A stretch of DNA of 64,000 nt from an uncultured Alphaproteobacteria bacterium (GCA_903822175.1 CAIJOB010000032.1:100864-164863); one strand, 5' to 3'; positions 36,576-45,930 are shown, numbered from the stretch's first letter. Notes: a model not told the origin generated them from the sequence alone. Numbers and translations: made by a program.

Positions 36576-38939
36576 GTGCGTCGGGAAGTTGCGATCGGAG
36601 CCGGCCTCGCGGCCGTGACGCTCGGCGTCGCGCATTCAGCGCTGGCCGCAGACGCGCAGATTCGCTTCCGCATCGAACCCAAACCCTATTCCGAAGCCCT
36701 GCTCGACCTGGCCCAGCAGGCCAATGTCACCCTGGTCGGGGCCGGCGCCTGCTCGGGCGCCATGCAGGTCCGCATCGCCGCGCCGATGACGCTGACCCAG
36801 GCGCTCGACCGGGTGTTGGGCGGCGCGCCCTGCACCTGGAAGATGGTGGCGCCCGGCGCCGTGCAGGTCTTCCCGCTGGCGCATGAGGCGTCCCGGCCCG
36901 CCGACTATGTCTCGGTTTCCGAACTGCTGGTCACCGCCACCAAGCGGGTCAGCGATCCCAGGCAGCTGTCGGTTGCGGTCACCGCGGTGCCGGGCGACGC
37001 GCTCAGGATGACCGCGTCCAGCGACGCCGACGCCGCCTCGGCCCAGCTCTCCGGCCTGCTCACCACCAATCTGGGCCCCGGTCGCGACAAGCTGCAGCTG
37101 CGCGGCCTCTCCGACGGCGCCTACACCGGGCGCGCGCGCTCGACGGTGGCCACCTACCTCGACGAGATCCCGCTCAACTACAATGCGCCGGACCCGGACC
37201 TGCGCCTGGTTGACGTCGACCGGGTGGAGGTGTTGCGCGGGCCGCAGGGCGCGCTCTATGGCGCGGGCTCGCTCAGCGGCATCTACCGCATCGTCGCGGC
37301 CAAGCCCGACCTGCAGCACTATAGCGGGGAGGTTCTCGCCACCGGCGCGGTGACCGAAAACGGCGCGCCCAGTGAATCGACGGAGGGCTACCTCACCGGC
37401 CCGATCTGGCGCGGCGTCGCGGGTCTGCGGCTCTCGGCCTACCAAGACCTGGAGGGCGGCTACCTCGACGACGCGAACCTCAAGCTGCGCGACGCCAACC
37501 AGACCCAGCGGAACGGCGGGCGGCTGGCCTTGCTGGTCGAACCCGGCGGCGACTGGACCATCGACCTGACGCTGGCCGGCCAGCACCTGCGCAGCGCCGA
37601 CACCCAGTACACCAGCCCGGGGTTGGGCCTGACCCGCGTCAACCGCATCGCCGAGCCGCACGTCAACGACATCGTGCTGGGCACCATTACCATCAAGAAG
37701 GCCTGGGGCTGGGCCGAGCTCACCTCGTCCACCGGCTATATCCAGCACAACTACGGCAGCTTCTACGACGCGACCGCGGTGCAGGACCTCTACACCTCGT
37801 TCGCCGACACCTCCGCCTACTCCGAGCGGACCCACACGCGGATGCTGGTGGACGACACCTACCTGACCTCACGCGGCGCGGGACGCTTTCAGTGGCTCGT
37901 CGGAGTCTACGGGTCGCAGACCCAGGAGCATTCGCCCTCGGTGTTCCTGGCCCAGCACGCCTTCGCGCCGGACGTGCCGGTCTACAGCGACAACCGCTAC
38001 GACCGCATTGCCGAGATCGCGCTGTACGGCGAGGCCTCGGTGGAGATCACCGACGCGCTCCGGGCCTCGATCGGCGGCCGCGGCTTCGACATCCACACCG
38101 ACACCACGTCTGCGGTGATCTCGGAGCGCTTCCCGTCACGCAGCATCGCCGGCGTCGAGCACTACAAGGGCTTCTCGCCCAAGGCCTCGATCCAGCAATC
38201 CTTCAACCACGGCGACCTCGTCTATGTCGTCTTCTCGGAGGGCTTCCGGGCCGGGGGCATCAATTGCGGCGGGGCGGTGCCCTTGCCGGGAGCCCTGGTC
38301 ATCTTCGCCCCCGACACGCTGCGGAACATCGAAGGCGGCCTGAAACTCCAGGGCATGGACGGGCGCCTCGCGGTCAACTCGGCGGTCTTCTACGACACCT
38401 GGAAGGACATCCAGACCGACCAGTTCCGGGCATCCGGCATCCCCTTCACCACCAACGTCGGCGACGCCGACATCGTCGGCCTGGAGACCGAGGTCGGCTA
38501 CCACTGGGGCAATGGCTTCTCGGCCCAGATCAACGGCCGCCTCGCCCACACCCGGATCACCCACCCCAATGTGGCCTTCATCCCCAGCCCGTTGAATGGC
38601 CTGCCGGGCGCGCCGGCCATCTCTGGCGGCGCCGTGGTCAGCTACGAGCGCGAGCTTTTCAACGGCTGGCAGATGCGGCTGGTCGGCGAGACCACCTATG
38701 TGGGCCGCAGCCGCGTCACCTTCGACACCACCTTCCAGGCCATGGGCGGCTATGTCCGCTCCAAGCTACTGGCCGAGGTCCGCCGCAACTGGCTGGGCGC
38801 CCAGGTCTTTATCACCAACCCGACCAACGCGTTCAGCGACACCTTCGCCTTCGGCAACCCGTTCAACCCGAACCAGACCCAGCAGGTGACCCCGCAGCGG
38901 CCGCTGACAGCGGGCCTGACCCTCTTCGCCACTTACTGA
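36576..38939 (+). CDS. TonB-dependent transducer/receptor with STN signalling domain
   Basis: Outer-membrane receptor of 787 residues beginning at GTG 36576 with a signal peptide (IGAGLAAVTLGVAHSALA). Residues about 29-95 form an STN domain (IRFRIEPKPYSEALLDLAQQ, PMTLTQALDRVLGG) that signals to FecR in the periplasm. The plug follows (SELLVTATKRVSDPRQLSVA, LQLRGLSDGAYTG, VDRVEVLRGPQGALYGAGSL), then a barrel ending LTAGLTLFATY. The layout is that of FecA/FpvA-type transducers of siderophores, but the ATKRVSDPRQLSVAVTAV plug start is common in receptors of sphingomonads and Caulobacterales whose ligands are not siderophores. Confidence 0.93.
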   Translation: MRREVAIGAGLAAVTLGVAHSALAADAQIRFRIEPKPYSEALLDLAQQANVTLVGAGACSGAMQVRIAAPMTLTQALDRVLGGAPCTWKMVAPGAVQVFPLAHEASRPADYVSVSELLVTATKRVSDPRQLSVAVTAVPGDALRMTASSDADAASAQLSGLLTTNLGPGRDKLQLRGLSDGAYTGRARSTVATYLDEIPLNYNAPDPDLRLVDVDRVEVLRGPQGALYGAGSLSGIYRIVAAKPDLQHYSGEVLATGAVTENGAPSESTEGYLTGPIWRGVAGLRLSAYQDLEGGYLDDANLKLRDANQTQRNGGRLALLVEPGGDWTIDLTLAGQHLRSADTQYTSPGLGLTRVNRIAEPHVNDIVLGTITIKKAWGWAELTSSTGYIQHNYGSFYDATAVQDLYTSFADTSAYSERTHTRMLVDDTYLTSRGAGRFQWLVGVYGSQTQEHSPSVFLAQHAFAPDVPVYSDNRYDRIAEIALYGEASVEITDALRASIGGRGFDIHTDTTSAVISERFPSRSIAGVEHYKGFSPKASIQQSFNHGDLVYVVFSEGFRAGGINCGGAVPLPGALVIFAPDTLRNIEGGLKLQGMDGRLAVNSAVFYDTWKDIQTDQFRASGIPFTTNVGDADIVGLETEVGYHWGNGFSAQINGRLAHTRITHPNVAFIPSPLNGLPGAPAISGGAVVSYERELFNGWQMRLVGETTYVGRSRVTFDTTFQAMGGYVRSKLLAEVRRNWLGAQVFITNPTNAFSDTFAFGNPFNPNQTQQVTPQRPLTAGLTLFATY

Positions 38940-39310
38940 GATTTTTCGGTCCGCGAACATCGGGATGTGACGCTACGGCGCCGTCATTTCCACGACCTCG
39001 CTCGCCTGGAGGGGGCTTAGGTCATGCCACGGCGTCGCCGCGCGCTGCTCCCCCGGCGCGCCGCGGCCGGCAGGCGCGGCCCGGACGTCGGAGAGAGCGT
39101 GCAGGGCCGCGCCGTGGGGCGCTGTTCTGGCCTTTCCGGCCCGGTGGCGCCTATCCGACTCAAGCCCGATTGGCCCCGCGCCGCGAAGGTGTTAAGTTGT
39201 GACGTCGTCGGGTCTCCAGTCTGGCGCCGCCAAAAGCCCCGGTCCGAGGTGTCACACCCTCGGCCGGGGCGCTCTGGCCCTTCCTTCCGGCCAGCCGTCC
39301 AGGCCCATCC
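38940..39310. other. gene-free region with one palindrome
   Basis: 371 bases between the STN receptor and the oxidoreductase. Open frames here are short, Arg/Pro-rich and unlike coding sequence. The only structure I can point to is GGTGTCACACC (39248-39258), a perfect palindrome flanked by CCGA and TCGG with one bulge, about 50 bases before the oxidoreductase start; it could be an operator. No terminator with a T-tract was seen. Confidence 0.4.
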
Positions 39311-40348
39311 ATGAACCGCTACTGGACCCTCGCAGCCCGTCCGCTCGACCCGTGGCCGACGCCCAGCACCTTCGAGGTTCGCGAGGCGCCGATCCCGCAA
39401 CCGAGGCCCGGCCAGGCGCTGACCCGCACGATCTCCGTCTCGCTGGACCCCTACCAGTGGGGCTACAAGAAGCGCGGCGTCGAGCCGGCCGGCGCGCCCT
39501 GCCATGCCCGCACCGTCGCCCAGGTGGTCGAGAGCCGGATGGCCGGCTTCGCGCCTGGCGACCTGGTGTTCACCACCAACGGCTGGTCGGAATACGGCCT
39601 GATGGGCGAGGGCGTGCCCAGGCCGGGCTACATGATCCCCCGCAAGCTCGATCCCGCCCAGGGGCGCATCTCACAAGCCGTCGGCGTGCTCGGCATGCTG
39701 GGACTGACCGCCTACGCCGGCATGATCCTGCAGGCCGACCCCAAGGCCGGCGACACCGCCGTGGTGTCCGCGGCCTCCGGCGGCGTCGGCCAGATCGCTG
39801 GCCAGCTGGCGCGGCTGAAGGGCGCCCGCGTGGTCGGCATCGCCGGGCGCGAGGAGAAATGCCGCTTCGTCACCGAAGAACTCGGCTTCGACGCCTGCGT
39901 CTCGCACCTGTCGCCGACTTTCGCCCAGGATCTGGCGGCGGCCTGCCCCAAGGGCGTCGACGTCTATTTCGAGAACGTCGGCGGCGCGGTGTTCGACGCC
40001 GTCCTGCCGCTGTTCAATCCGGGCGCGCGGATGACCATCTGCGGACTGATCGCCCACTATGGCGACGCCGCGGGGACCGACGCCCGCGCCGCCCTGATGG
40101 CCCGCGGCGAGGAAATCTTCCGTACACGGCAGGTCACCGTGCACGACCTCTTCGTCGGCGACTTCGTGAAGGATCACGAGGCCGCCTTCCTGCGCGACAT
40201 GGCCGGCTGGGTCGCTGGCGGCGAGGTCCGCTACCGCGAAGACATCCGCCAGGGTTTCGATGAGCTCCCCGCCGCCTTCGCCGAGATGCTGAAGGGCGGC
40301 AACTTCGGCAAGATGCTGGTCCAGATCGGCGAAGACCCGACGCTCTAA
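39311..40348 (+). CDS. NADP-dependent MDR oxidoreductase (prostaglandin reductase/CurA-like)
   Basis: Zinc-independent medium-chain reductase of 345 residues that reduces activated double bonds of enones or enals with NADPH. TISVSLDPYQWGYKKR near the N-terminus (family D-P-Y motif), GVLGMLGLTAYAGM, the nucleotide loop VVSAASGGVGQIAGQLA, ARVVGIAGREEKC, FENVGGAVFDAVLPLF and MTICGLIAHYG follow the leukotriene B4 12-hydroxydehydrogenase/YncB-CurA pattern. Cytosolic. Physiological substrate unknown. Next gene begins 91 bases downstream behind a promoter-like repeat. Confidence 0.93.
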   Translation: MNRYWTLAARPLDPWPTPSTFEVREAPIPQPRPGQALTRTISVSLDPYQWGYKKRGVEPAGAPCHARTVAQVVESRMAGFAPGDLVFTTNGWSEYGLMGEGVPRPGYMIPRKLDPAQGRISQAVGVLGMLGLTAYAGMILQADPKAGDTAVVSAASGGVGQIAGQLARLKGARVVGIAGREEKCRFVTEELGFDACVSHLSPTFAQDLAAACPKGVDVYFENVGGAVFDAVLPLFNPGARMTICGLIAHYGDAAGTDARAALMARGEEIFRTRQVTVHDLFVGDFVKDHEAAFLRDMAGWVAGGEVRYREDIRQGFDELPAAFAEMLKGGNFGKMLVQIGEDPTL

Positions 40349-40378
40349 CAGCCTGCCAATCTCTCGAGAGTAACGCCG

Positions 40379-40412
40379 GTCCTTGACTTGGCCGTGCCGG
40401 CGGGCTCGCATC
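40379..40412 (+). repeat. promoter-like repeat, copy A
   Basis: GTCCTTGACTTG at the left and GGCTCGCATC at the right, 34 bases in all, matching the first 34 positions of two further copies at 54098 and 55179. TTGACTT with GCTCGCATC about 14 bases later resembles a Caulobacter housekeeping promoter (TTGAC-type -35 and GCTANAWC-like -10). Here it sits 28 bases upstream of the methyltransferase-like start codon, consistent with that reading. Confidence 0.5.
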
Positions 40413-40439
40413 CCCCAAACTCAAGGGGACGAAACCAAC

Positions 40440-41171
40440 ATGTCGCGCATCACCCTCTTCGCCGCCGCCGCGGCCGCCGCCACCCTGGCGTTCAGCCTCC
40501 CGGCCGTCACCGCCTTCGCCCAAGCCCCGGCGGCCAACGCCGACGCGCTCACCGATCCCGCCATGAAGGGCCCCGAAGTCATCGCCTTCATCGGCCTCAA
40601 GCCCGGCCAGAAGGTCGCCGACATCGTCGCCGGCCGCTTCGTCCGCGCGGAGAGCCAGGCTGTCGGACCCAAGGGCAAGGTCTACGCCTACGAGCCGGAC
40701 GAGATCGTCAAGACCCACCCCGAGGCCATGGCCAGCGTGAACAAGATCATCGCCGACCCGGCCTACGCCAACGTCGTGGCGCTGACCGCCCCGACCAACG
40801 CAGCCAACCTGCCCAAGGGCCTGGACGCGGTGTTCATCCGCCAGAACTACCATGACCTCTACGACAAGTTCATGGGTCCGGCCGACGTCCCCGGCTTCAA
40901 CAAGCAGGTCTATGCGGCTCTGAAGCCCGGCGGCGTCTACGTCATCCTCGACCACGCCGACGCGGCCGGCACGGGCATCTCCGGCACCGAAGGCCGCCAC
41001 CGCATCGAGGAAGCCCGCGTGAAGGAAGACGTCCTGGCCGCCGGCTTCAAGTTCGACGGCGAGAGTAATATCCTCGCCAACCCCGCCGACGACCATTCGA
41101 AGTTCGTCTTCTTCCCGGCGATCCGCGGCAAGACCGACCAGTTCCTGCTGCGCTTCAAGAAGCCGAAATAG
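40440..41171 (+). CDS. exported class I methyltransferase-like protein
   Basis: 243 residues with a signal peptide (AATLAFSLPAVTAFAQAP). The remainder resembles a group of periplasmic SAM-methyltransferase-fold proteins: PEVIAFIGLKPGQKVADIVAGR, AVGPKGKVYAYEPDE, LDAVFIRQNYHDLYDKFMG and ALKPGGVYVILDHADAAGTG. The Gly-rich SAM loop normally reading D-x-x-x-G-x-G is DIVAGRFVR, so SAM binding is doubtful; export also argues against ordinary methyl transfer. It could be a non-catalytic relative. The start ATG follows AAGGGGA. No function assigned beyond the fold. Confidence 0.82.
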   Translation: MSRITLFAAAAAAATLAFSLPAVTAFAQAPAANADALTDPAMKGPEVIAFIGLKPGQKVADIVAGRFVRAESQAVGPKGKVYAYEPDEIVKTHPEAMASVNKIIADPAYANVVALTAPTNAANLPKGLDAVFIRQNYHDLYDKFMGPADVPGFNKQVYAALKPGGVYVILDHADAAGTGISGTEGRHRIEEARVKEDVLAAGFKFDGESNILANPADDHSKFVFFPAIRGKTDQFLLRFKKPK

Positions 41172-41260
41172 ACCGACCAGCCGGTCGCGGGGCCAGGCGG
41201 ACACAAAAGTCTCAAACCCCGCGCCTAGTTTGGCGCGCGCGAATCCAGTCCGGAGATCAG

Positions 41261-42397
41261 ATGCCTCAGCTTCATCGCCTTGCGGCCGCCGCCGCGCTCT
41301 GCGGCCTGTTCGCGGCCCCGGCTCTGCCCGCGCGCAGCGCCGGCGCCGACGACCTGCGGATCAACCAGATTCAGGTGATCGGCAGCCACAACAGCTATCA
41401 CGCGGGCCTCACCCCCGGCGTCGCCAAGATGCTGCAGGCCACCAACCCCAAGGCCTTCGACGGCCTCGACTACCAGCACGCGCCCCTGACCACCCAGTTC
41501 GACAAGGGCATCCGCCAGATCGAGCTCGACGTCTACGTCGACGCCAAGGGCGGCCGCTTCGCCCACCCTTTCGGCGCGACCCTGAACGCCGGCGGCGCCG
41601 CGGCCTTCGATCCCGAGCACGTCTTCGCCAAGCCCGGCTACAAGGTCATGCACGTCCAGGACCTCGACTACATCTCCAACTGCCAGCCCTTCGTCGGCTG
41701 CCTGAAGGAGATCCGCGCCTGGTCCAAGAGCCATCCGGGCCACGTGCCGCTGTTCATCCTGGTCGAGACAAAGACCCAGGACCCGATCAAGGCCGTGCCC
41801 GGCATGGTCGACTACGAACGCTTCACGCCGGAGGCGCTGGACGCCTTGGACGCCGAGATCCGCTCGGTCTTCGCGGAGAAAGAGATGGTCACGCCGGATC
41901 AGGTGCGCGGCAAGCACGCGACCCTGCCTGAAGCGGTCGCTCACGGCGGCTGGCCGACGCTGAAGGCCGCACGGGGCAAGGTGGTCTTCCTGCTCGACCA
42001 GACCAACATCACGCCCAACTATGTTGCCGGCCACCCGGCGCTGAAGGGCCGCGCGCTGTTCACCAACGCCAAGGCCGGCGCCCCGGACGCCGCCTTCGTC
42101 GAACACAACGACGCCACGCCCGCCGAGATCGACGCCCTGGTGAAGCAGGGCTACATCGTCCGCACCCGCTCCGACGCCGACACCAAGGAAGGCCGCACCG
42201 GCGACACCACCACCCGCGACAAGGCGCTCAGCAGCGGCGCCCAGATGATCTCCACCGACTACCCCTGGTACGAGCCCTCCCGCTGGACCGGCTACACCGC
42301 CAGCCTGCCGGGCAAGGCCTCGGTCCGCTGCAATCCGGTGACCGGCGGCGCGGCCTGCAAGGACGCCGACCTCAAGGACACGCCCGTCGCGCCGTAA
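41261..42397 (+). CDS. exported calcium-dependent phosphoinositide phospholipase C-like protein
   Basis: PI-PLC X-type TIM-barrel hydrolase of 378 residues with a signal peptide (AAAAALCGLFAAPALPARS). IQVIGSHNSYHAGL contains the first catalytic His; QFDKGIRQIELDVYVDAKGG supplies the metal-ligand Glu-x-Asp; KVMHVQDLDYISNC gives the second His; VPLFILVETKTQ and ISTDYPWYEP complete the barrel. This is the pattern of the Ca2+-dependent bacterial PI-PLC family. Substrate could be phosphoinositide, glycerophosphodiester or another phosphodiester. 66 bases upstream of the M14 peptidase gene, which is also exported. Confidence 0.9.
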   Translation: MPQLHRLAAAAALCGLFAAPALPARSAGADDLRINQIQVIGSHNSYHAGLTPGVAKMLQATNPKAFDGLDYQHAPLTTQFDKGIRQIELDVYVDAKGGRFAHPFGATLNAGGAAAFDPEHVFAKPGYKVMHVQDLDYISNCQPFVGCLKEIRAWSKSHPGHVPLFILVETKTQDPIKAVPGMVDYERFTPEALDALDAEIRSVFAEKEMVTPDQVRGKHATLPEAVAHGGWPTLKAARGKVVFLLDQTNITPNYVAGHPALKGRALFTNAKAGAPDAAFVEHNDATPAEIDALVKQGYIVRTRSDADTKEGRTGDTTTRDKALSSGAQMISTDYPWYEPSRWTGYTASLPGKASVRCNPVTGGAACKDADLKDTPVAP

Positions 42398-42463
42398 ATC
42401 GGCTCCTCTCCCACGCCTGTTTCACGCTAAGGTCGCCCGGCAAAGCTTGAGGGATTTATCCAC

Positions 42464-45418
42464 GTGATCGAGTACCGGCGTTTGGCCCGCGCGGCCGCTA
42501 TGGCCATGGCCGCTGTGTTGGCTTCAGCCTCTCTCGGCCAGGCCCAAACCCTGCCCGCCCAGCCGCAGGACGAGGCCTATACCGCGCTGATCAAGAAGCA
42601 CCTGGTCGACCCGCGCTTCACCACCGAACTCGTCGACCACATGCCGGCCTCCGACACCGTCCCCTCGCCGCTGAAGTTCTTCGGCCGCATCCCCGGCACG
42701 CCCGGCGAACTGACCTACGCCAAGGACATCGAGCGCTACTATCAGGAGCTCGCCAAGACCTCGCCGCGGGTGAAATTCTGGGTGATCGGCAAGTCCGAGG
42801 AAGGCCGCGACCAGGTGGTCATCGCCATCGGCGACGAAGCCAACCTCAAAGATCTCGACAAGTACAAGGCCCAGCTCGCAGCCCTCGGCGACCCGCGCAA
42901 GACGACGCCCGAACAGGCCAAGGCGATCATCAAGACCGCCAAGCCGATCTACTGGATCACCAGCGGCATCCACTCGCCGGAGACCGGCGGGCCGGAGATG
43001 CTGATCGAGCTCGCCTACCGCCTGGCGGTGGAGGAGACGCCGCTGGTCCAGAACATCCGCAAGAACGTCATCACCTTCATCACCCCGGTGGTCGAGGTCG
43101 ATGGCCGCGAGAAGATCGTCGACAGCTATTATTACGGCAAGAAGACCGGCAAGCCGAAGCCGCCGCTGGTCTACTGGGGCAAGTACGTCGCCCACGACAA
43201 CAACCGCGACGGCATGGGCCAGTACCTGAAGCTGACCCAGAACATCACCTCGGGCGTGCTCGAGTGGCACCCCACCGTCCTGCACGACCTGCACGAGGCG
43301 CAGTCCTACCTCTACGTCTCCACCGGCACCGGGCCCTACAATCCCTCGCTCGATCCGGTGCAGTCGCAGGAGTGGTGGCTCTTGGCCGGCACCGAGGTCA
43401 CCGAGATGGCCAAGCACGGCGTCCCCGGCGTCTTCACCTACGGCTATTACGACGGCTGGGTGCCCAACTACCTGTTCTGGATCGCCAACAGCCACAACTC
43501 CTTCGGACGGTTCTACGAGGTCCAGAGCTACGGCCCCGACGTCCAGAAGGGCCTGAAGCTGCCGCCCACCGCCACCAGCCGCGAGTGGTACCGCCAGAAC
43601 CCGCCGCTGCCGTCGGTCGACTGGGGCCCGCGCAACAACACCAACATCCAGGAATCGGCCCTGCTGTTCGCGCTGGACCGCGTGGCCAAGGACCGCGAGA
43701 CCTATCTCGACACCTACTATGTGAAGTCCAGCCACGCCGTCGAAGGCGGCAAGAGCGACCAGGCTGGCGCGGTCAACGCCTGGGTGATCCCGGCCGACCA
43801 GACCGCCAGACTGAACCTCGCCGACATGATCAACGACGTGCGCCGCCAGGGCCTGGAAGTCTCACGCGCCGACGCCGCCTTCACCGCCGGCGGCGTCAAG
43901 GTCGCGGCGGGCGACTACGTCATCCGCGCCGACCAGCCTTACCGCACGCTGGCCGACCTCTATTTCAGCGTCCAGACCTACCCGGTCGCCAACCCGCGTC
44001 CCTACGACGACACCGGCTGGACCATGGCCTACATGCGCAACCTCAACATGAAGACGGTGCATGATCCGGCGGTGCTGAAGCAGCCGATGACGCTCTTGAC
44101 CGCCGACGTGGCGCCCAAGGGCGTGGTCGCGGGCGTCGGCAAAACCATCCTGATCAACCACACCGGCGACAATGAGCTGGTGACCCTGCGCTTCCGCCTG
44201 AAGGACGTGAAAATGCAGGCGGCGGAAGAGGCCTTCGACGCCGGCGGCAAGCACTACGCCGCCGGGACCTTCATCATCCCCGACGCGCCCCGCGTCGTCG
44301 TGGAAAAAGCCGTCGCCGACCTCGGCCTGACCGCTGAATCCGTCGACGCCGCGCCGACCGTCAAGGCCCATGCCCTGACGATCCCGCGCATCGGCTACCT
44401 GCACTCCTGGCTGCGCACCCAGGACGAGGGCTGGTGGCGCGCCGCCTTCGACCACTATGGCGTGCCCTACACCTACCTCGCCGACACCAAGGCCCGCCAA
44501 GGTGACCTGCGGAAGAAGTTTGACGTCATCATCTATCCGACCGTCGGCTCTTCGGCCCGCGACCAGATCGTCGGCGTGGCCATGAACGGCGACACCCCGA
44601 TCCCCTACAAGAAGTCCGACCTCACCCCGAACCTGGGCGTCCTCGACAGCGCCGACGACATCCGCGGCGGCCTGGGCGCAGACGGCCTCGCCGAGCTGCA
44701 GAAGTTCGTGAAGGCGGGCGGGACCCTGATCGGCGACGGCTCGACCGTCGAGATGCTCGCCAACTACGGCGTGGCCGCTGGCGTCAGCGTCAACGCGCCT
44801 GCCGAACTCTACACCAAGGGCGCCCTGATGCGCGGCGTCTTCGAGGACCAGAAGAGCCCGATCGCCTACGGCTACCCTGACAAGCAGATGCCGATCTACT
44901 TCGCCGACGCCCCGGTGATCACCGTGGCGGCGCCCGGTCAGGGCGGCTTCGGCGGCGGTGGCGGCCAAGGCGGCGGCGCGGGCGGCAGGCTCGCCCAGAA
45001 CATCACCCCCAACGCCGTCCCGGCCCGGGTCTCCCCCTGGCCCGACGCCAACGCCAAGCCCCCGGCCGCCGAGACCAACACGCCGGCGGACACCGCGCCG
45101 CCCGCCTCACGCCAGGGCGGCGCAGAGCCCACCGAGCGCCCGCGCACGGTCATGGCCTTCCCGGCCCAGGCCAACGACATCCTGCTGTCGGGCATGCTGG
45201 AAGGCGGCCAGGCGCTGACCAAGAAGGCGCTGATCGTCGACGTCCCCGATGGCAAGGGCCACATGGTGCTCTTCGGCCTGCGCCCCTACTGGCGCTGGCA
45301 GACGCAGGGCAGCTACTTCCTGGGCTTCAACGCCATCCTCAACTGGGACCACCTGGACGCAGGCATGCCGCCCAAACCCGCCCCGGCGAAGGACACCCCC
45401 GCTAAGCCCGCCGAGTAG
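42464..45418 (+). CDS. exported M14-family zinc carboxypeptidase-like protein (984 aa)
   Basis: Signal peptide (AAMAMAAVLASASLGQAQ), then an M14 domain with zinc motif GIHSPETGG (His-x-x-Glu), NVITFITPVVEVDGREK, and HDNNRDGMGQYLK (substrate-binding Asn-Arg). The third ligand is probably in LHDLHEAQSYL. A long C-terminal part contains beta-sandwich and glutamine-amidotransferase-like segments (IIYPTVGSSARDQ, LQKFVKAGGTLIGDGS), a Gly-rich linker near residue 830 and a Pro/Ala-rich linker, ending in a short polar tail. Such large M14 proteins are common in environmental proteobacteria. GTG 42464 lies nine bases after GAGGG. Confidence 0.92.
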   Translation: MIEYRRLARAAAMAMAAVLASASLGQAQTLPAQPQDEAYTALIKKHLVDPRFTTELVDHMPASDTVPSPLKFFGRIPGTPGELTYAKDIERYYQELAKTSPRVKFWVIGKSEEGRDQVVIAIGDEANLKDLDKYKAQLAALGDPRKTTPEQAKAIIKTAKPIYWITSGIHSPETGGPEMLIELAYRLAVEETPLVQNIRKNVITFITPVVEVDGREKIVDSYYYGKKTGKPKPPLVYWGKYVAHDNNRDGMGQYLKLTQNITSGVLEWHPTVLHDLHEAQSYLYVSTGTGPYNPSLDPVQSQEWWLLAGTEVTEMAKHGVPGVFTYGYYDGWVPNYLFWIANSHNSFGRFYEVQSYGPDVQKGLKLPPTATSREWYRQNPPLPSVDWGPRNNTNIQESALLFALDRVAKDRETYLDTYYVKSSHAVEGGKSDQAGAVNAWVIPADQTARLNLADMINDVRRQGLEVSRADAAFTAGGVKVAAGDYVIRADQPYRTLADLYFSVQTYPVANPRPYDDTGWTMAYMRNLNMKTVHDPAVLKQPMTLLTADVAPKGVVAGVGKTILINHTGDNELVTLRFRLKDVKMQAAEEAFDAGGKHYAAGTFIIPDAPRVVVEKAVADLGLTAESVDAAPTVKAHALTIPRIGYLHSWLRTQDEGWWRAAFDHYGVPYTYLADTKARQGDLRKKFDVIIYPTVGSSARDQIVGVAMNGDTPIPYKKSDLTPNLGVLDSADDIRGGLGADGLAELQKFVKAGGTLIGDGSTVEMLANYGVAAGVSVNAPAELYTKGALMRGVFEDQKSPIAYGYPDKQMPIYFADAPVITVAAPGQGGFGGGGGQGGGAGGRLAQNITPNAVPARVSPWPDANAKPPAAETNTPADTAPPASRQGGAEPTERPRTVMAFPAQANDILLSGMLEGGQALTKKALIVDVPDGKGHMVLFGLRPYWRWQTQGSYFLGFNAILNWDHLDAGMPPKPAPAKDTPAKPAE

Positions 45419-45432
45419 GACGGTAGAAAGAT

Positions 45433-45581
45433 GGCCACGGAAAACACGGAAAGAGCACGGAAGCAGTTTTGATCTTCGGCCACCGGGAATGATCTTGCTG
45501 CGCGCGAAGCGCGCGATTCAATCCAGCTCCGGCGCCCTCAGATGGCCCGCCTTCCGTGCTCTTTCCGTGTTTTCCGTGGCC
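45433..45581. repeat. perfect 31-bp inverted repeat around an 87-base centre
   Basis: The left arm (45433-45463, GGCCACGGAAAACACGG...) and right arm (45551-45581, ...CCGTGTTTTCCGTGGCC) are exact reverse complements over 31 bases. The arms are themselves built from repeated CACGGAA units. The centre contains a small hairpin CGCGCGAAGCGCGCG. The element fills most of the 304-base gene-free stretch between the M14 peptidase and the next small gene. The first 19 bases of the left arm recur at 53274. No transposase is present, so it is a non-autonomous or structural element of unknown origin. Confidence 0.9.
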
Positions 45582-45722
45582 AAGATCTTACTTGCCGCCC
45601 GAAGCCGTCACCTCAGACCACGGGGGATAAGTCACTGCGCCGCAGCCGCGAACACTTCCCTCCGGGCGCGAAGCAGCCGAGTCTCCGTTCTCTTGAGGGG
45701 CCTTGGACAGCGGACAGTAGCC

Positions 45723-45926
45723 ATGAGTGATGCGACCTACGTCGCCTTCGTTCCCGCCAAGAAGTGCGATCGCCTGCGCGAGATGCTGCAGACCGAGGAC
45801 ACAGGCCCGCTGGAATGGAAAGAACGCCGCGCCTTCTCCGGCGGCAGCGAGTTCTATTTCTCCGGCCCCTCGGCCCTCGCCCGCCGCGCCCACGCCTACG
45901 TCAGCGAGTGGGTGATCGCGGACTAA
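45723..45926 (+). CDS. small hypothetical protein (67 aa)
   Basis: Cytosolic-looking 67-residue protein starting at ATG 45723: MSDATYVAFVPAKKCDRLRE, then PLEWKERRAFSGGSEFYFSG and a helix ending in YVSEWVIAD. No signal peptide or membrane span. Coding-like composition and a clean stop; codon choice resembles its neighbours. No family recognised. It is convergent with the MliC-like gene, with only four bases between the stops. Confidence 0.65.
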   Translation: MSDATYVAFVPAKKCDRLREMLQTEDTGPLEWKERRAFSGGSEFYFSGPSALARRAHAYVSEWVIAD

Positions 45927-45930
45927 AGGG

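Noticed and set aside
39017..39505. 162-codon minus-strand frame in the gap after the STN receptor
   Set aside because: Overlaps the well-supported oxidoreductase, is Arg/Gly-rich, and has no ribosome binding site or family resemblance.
45433..45581. Interpretation of the palindrome as a CRISPR array or terminator
   Set aside because: Only two arms in inverted orientation, no regular spacers, and no T-tract next to a short loop.
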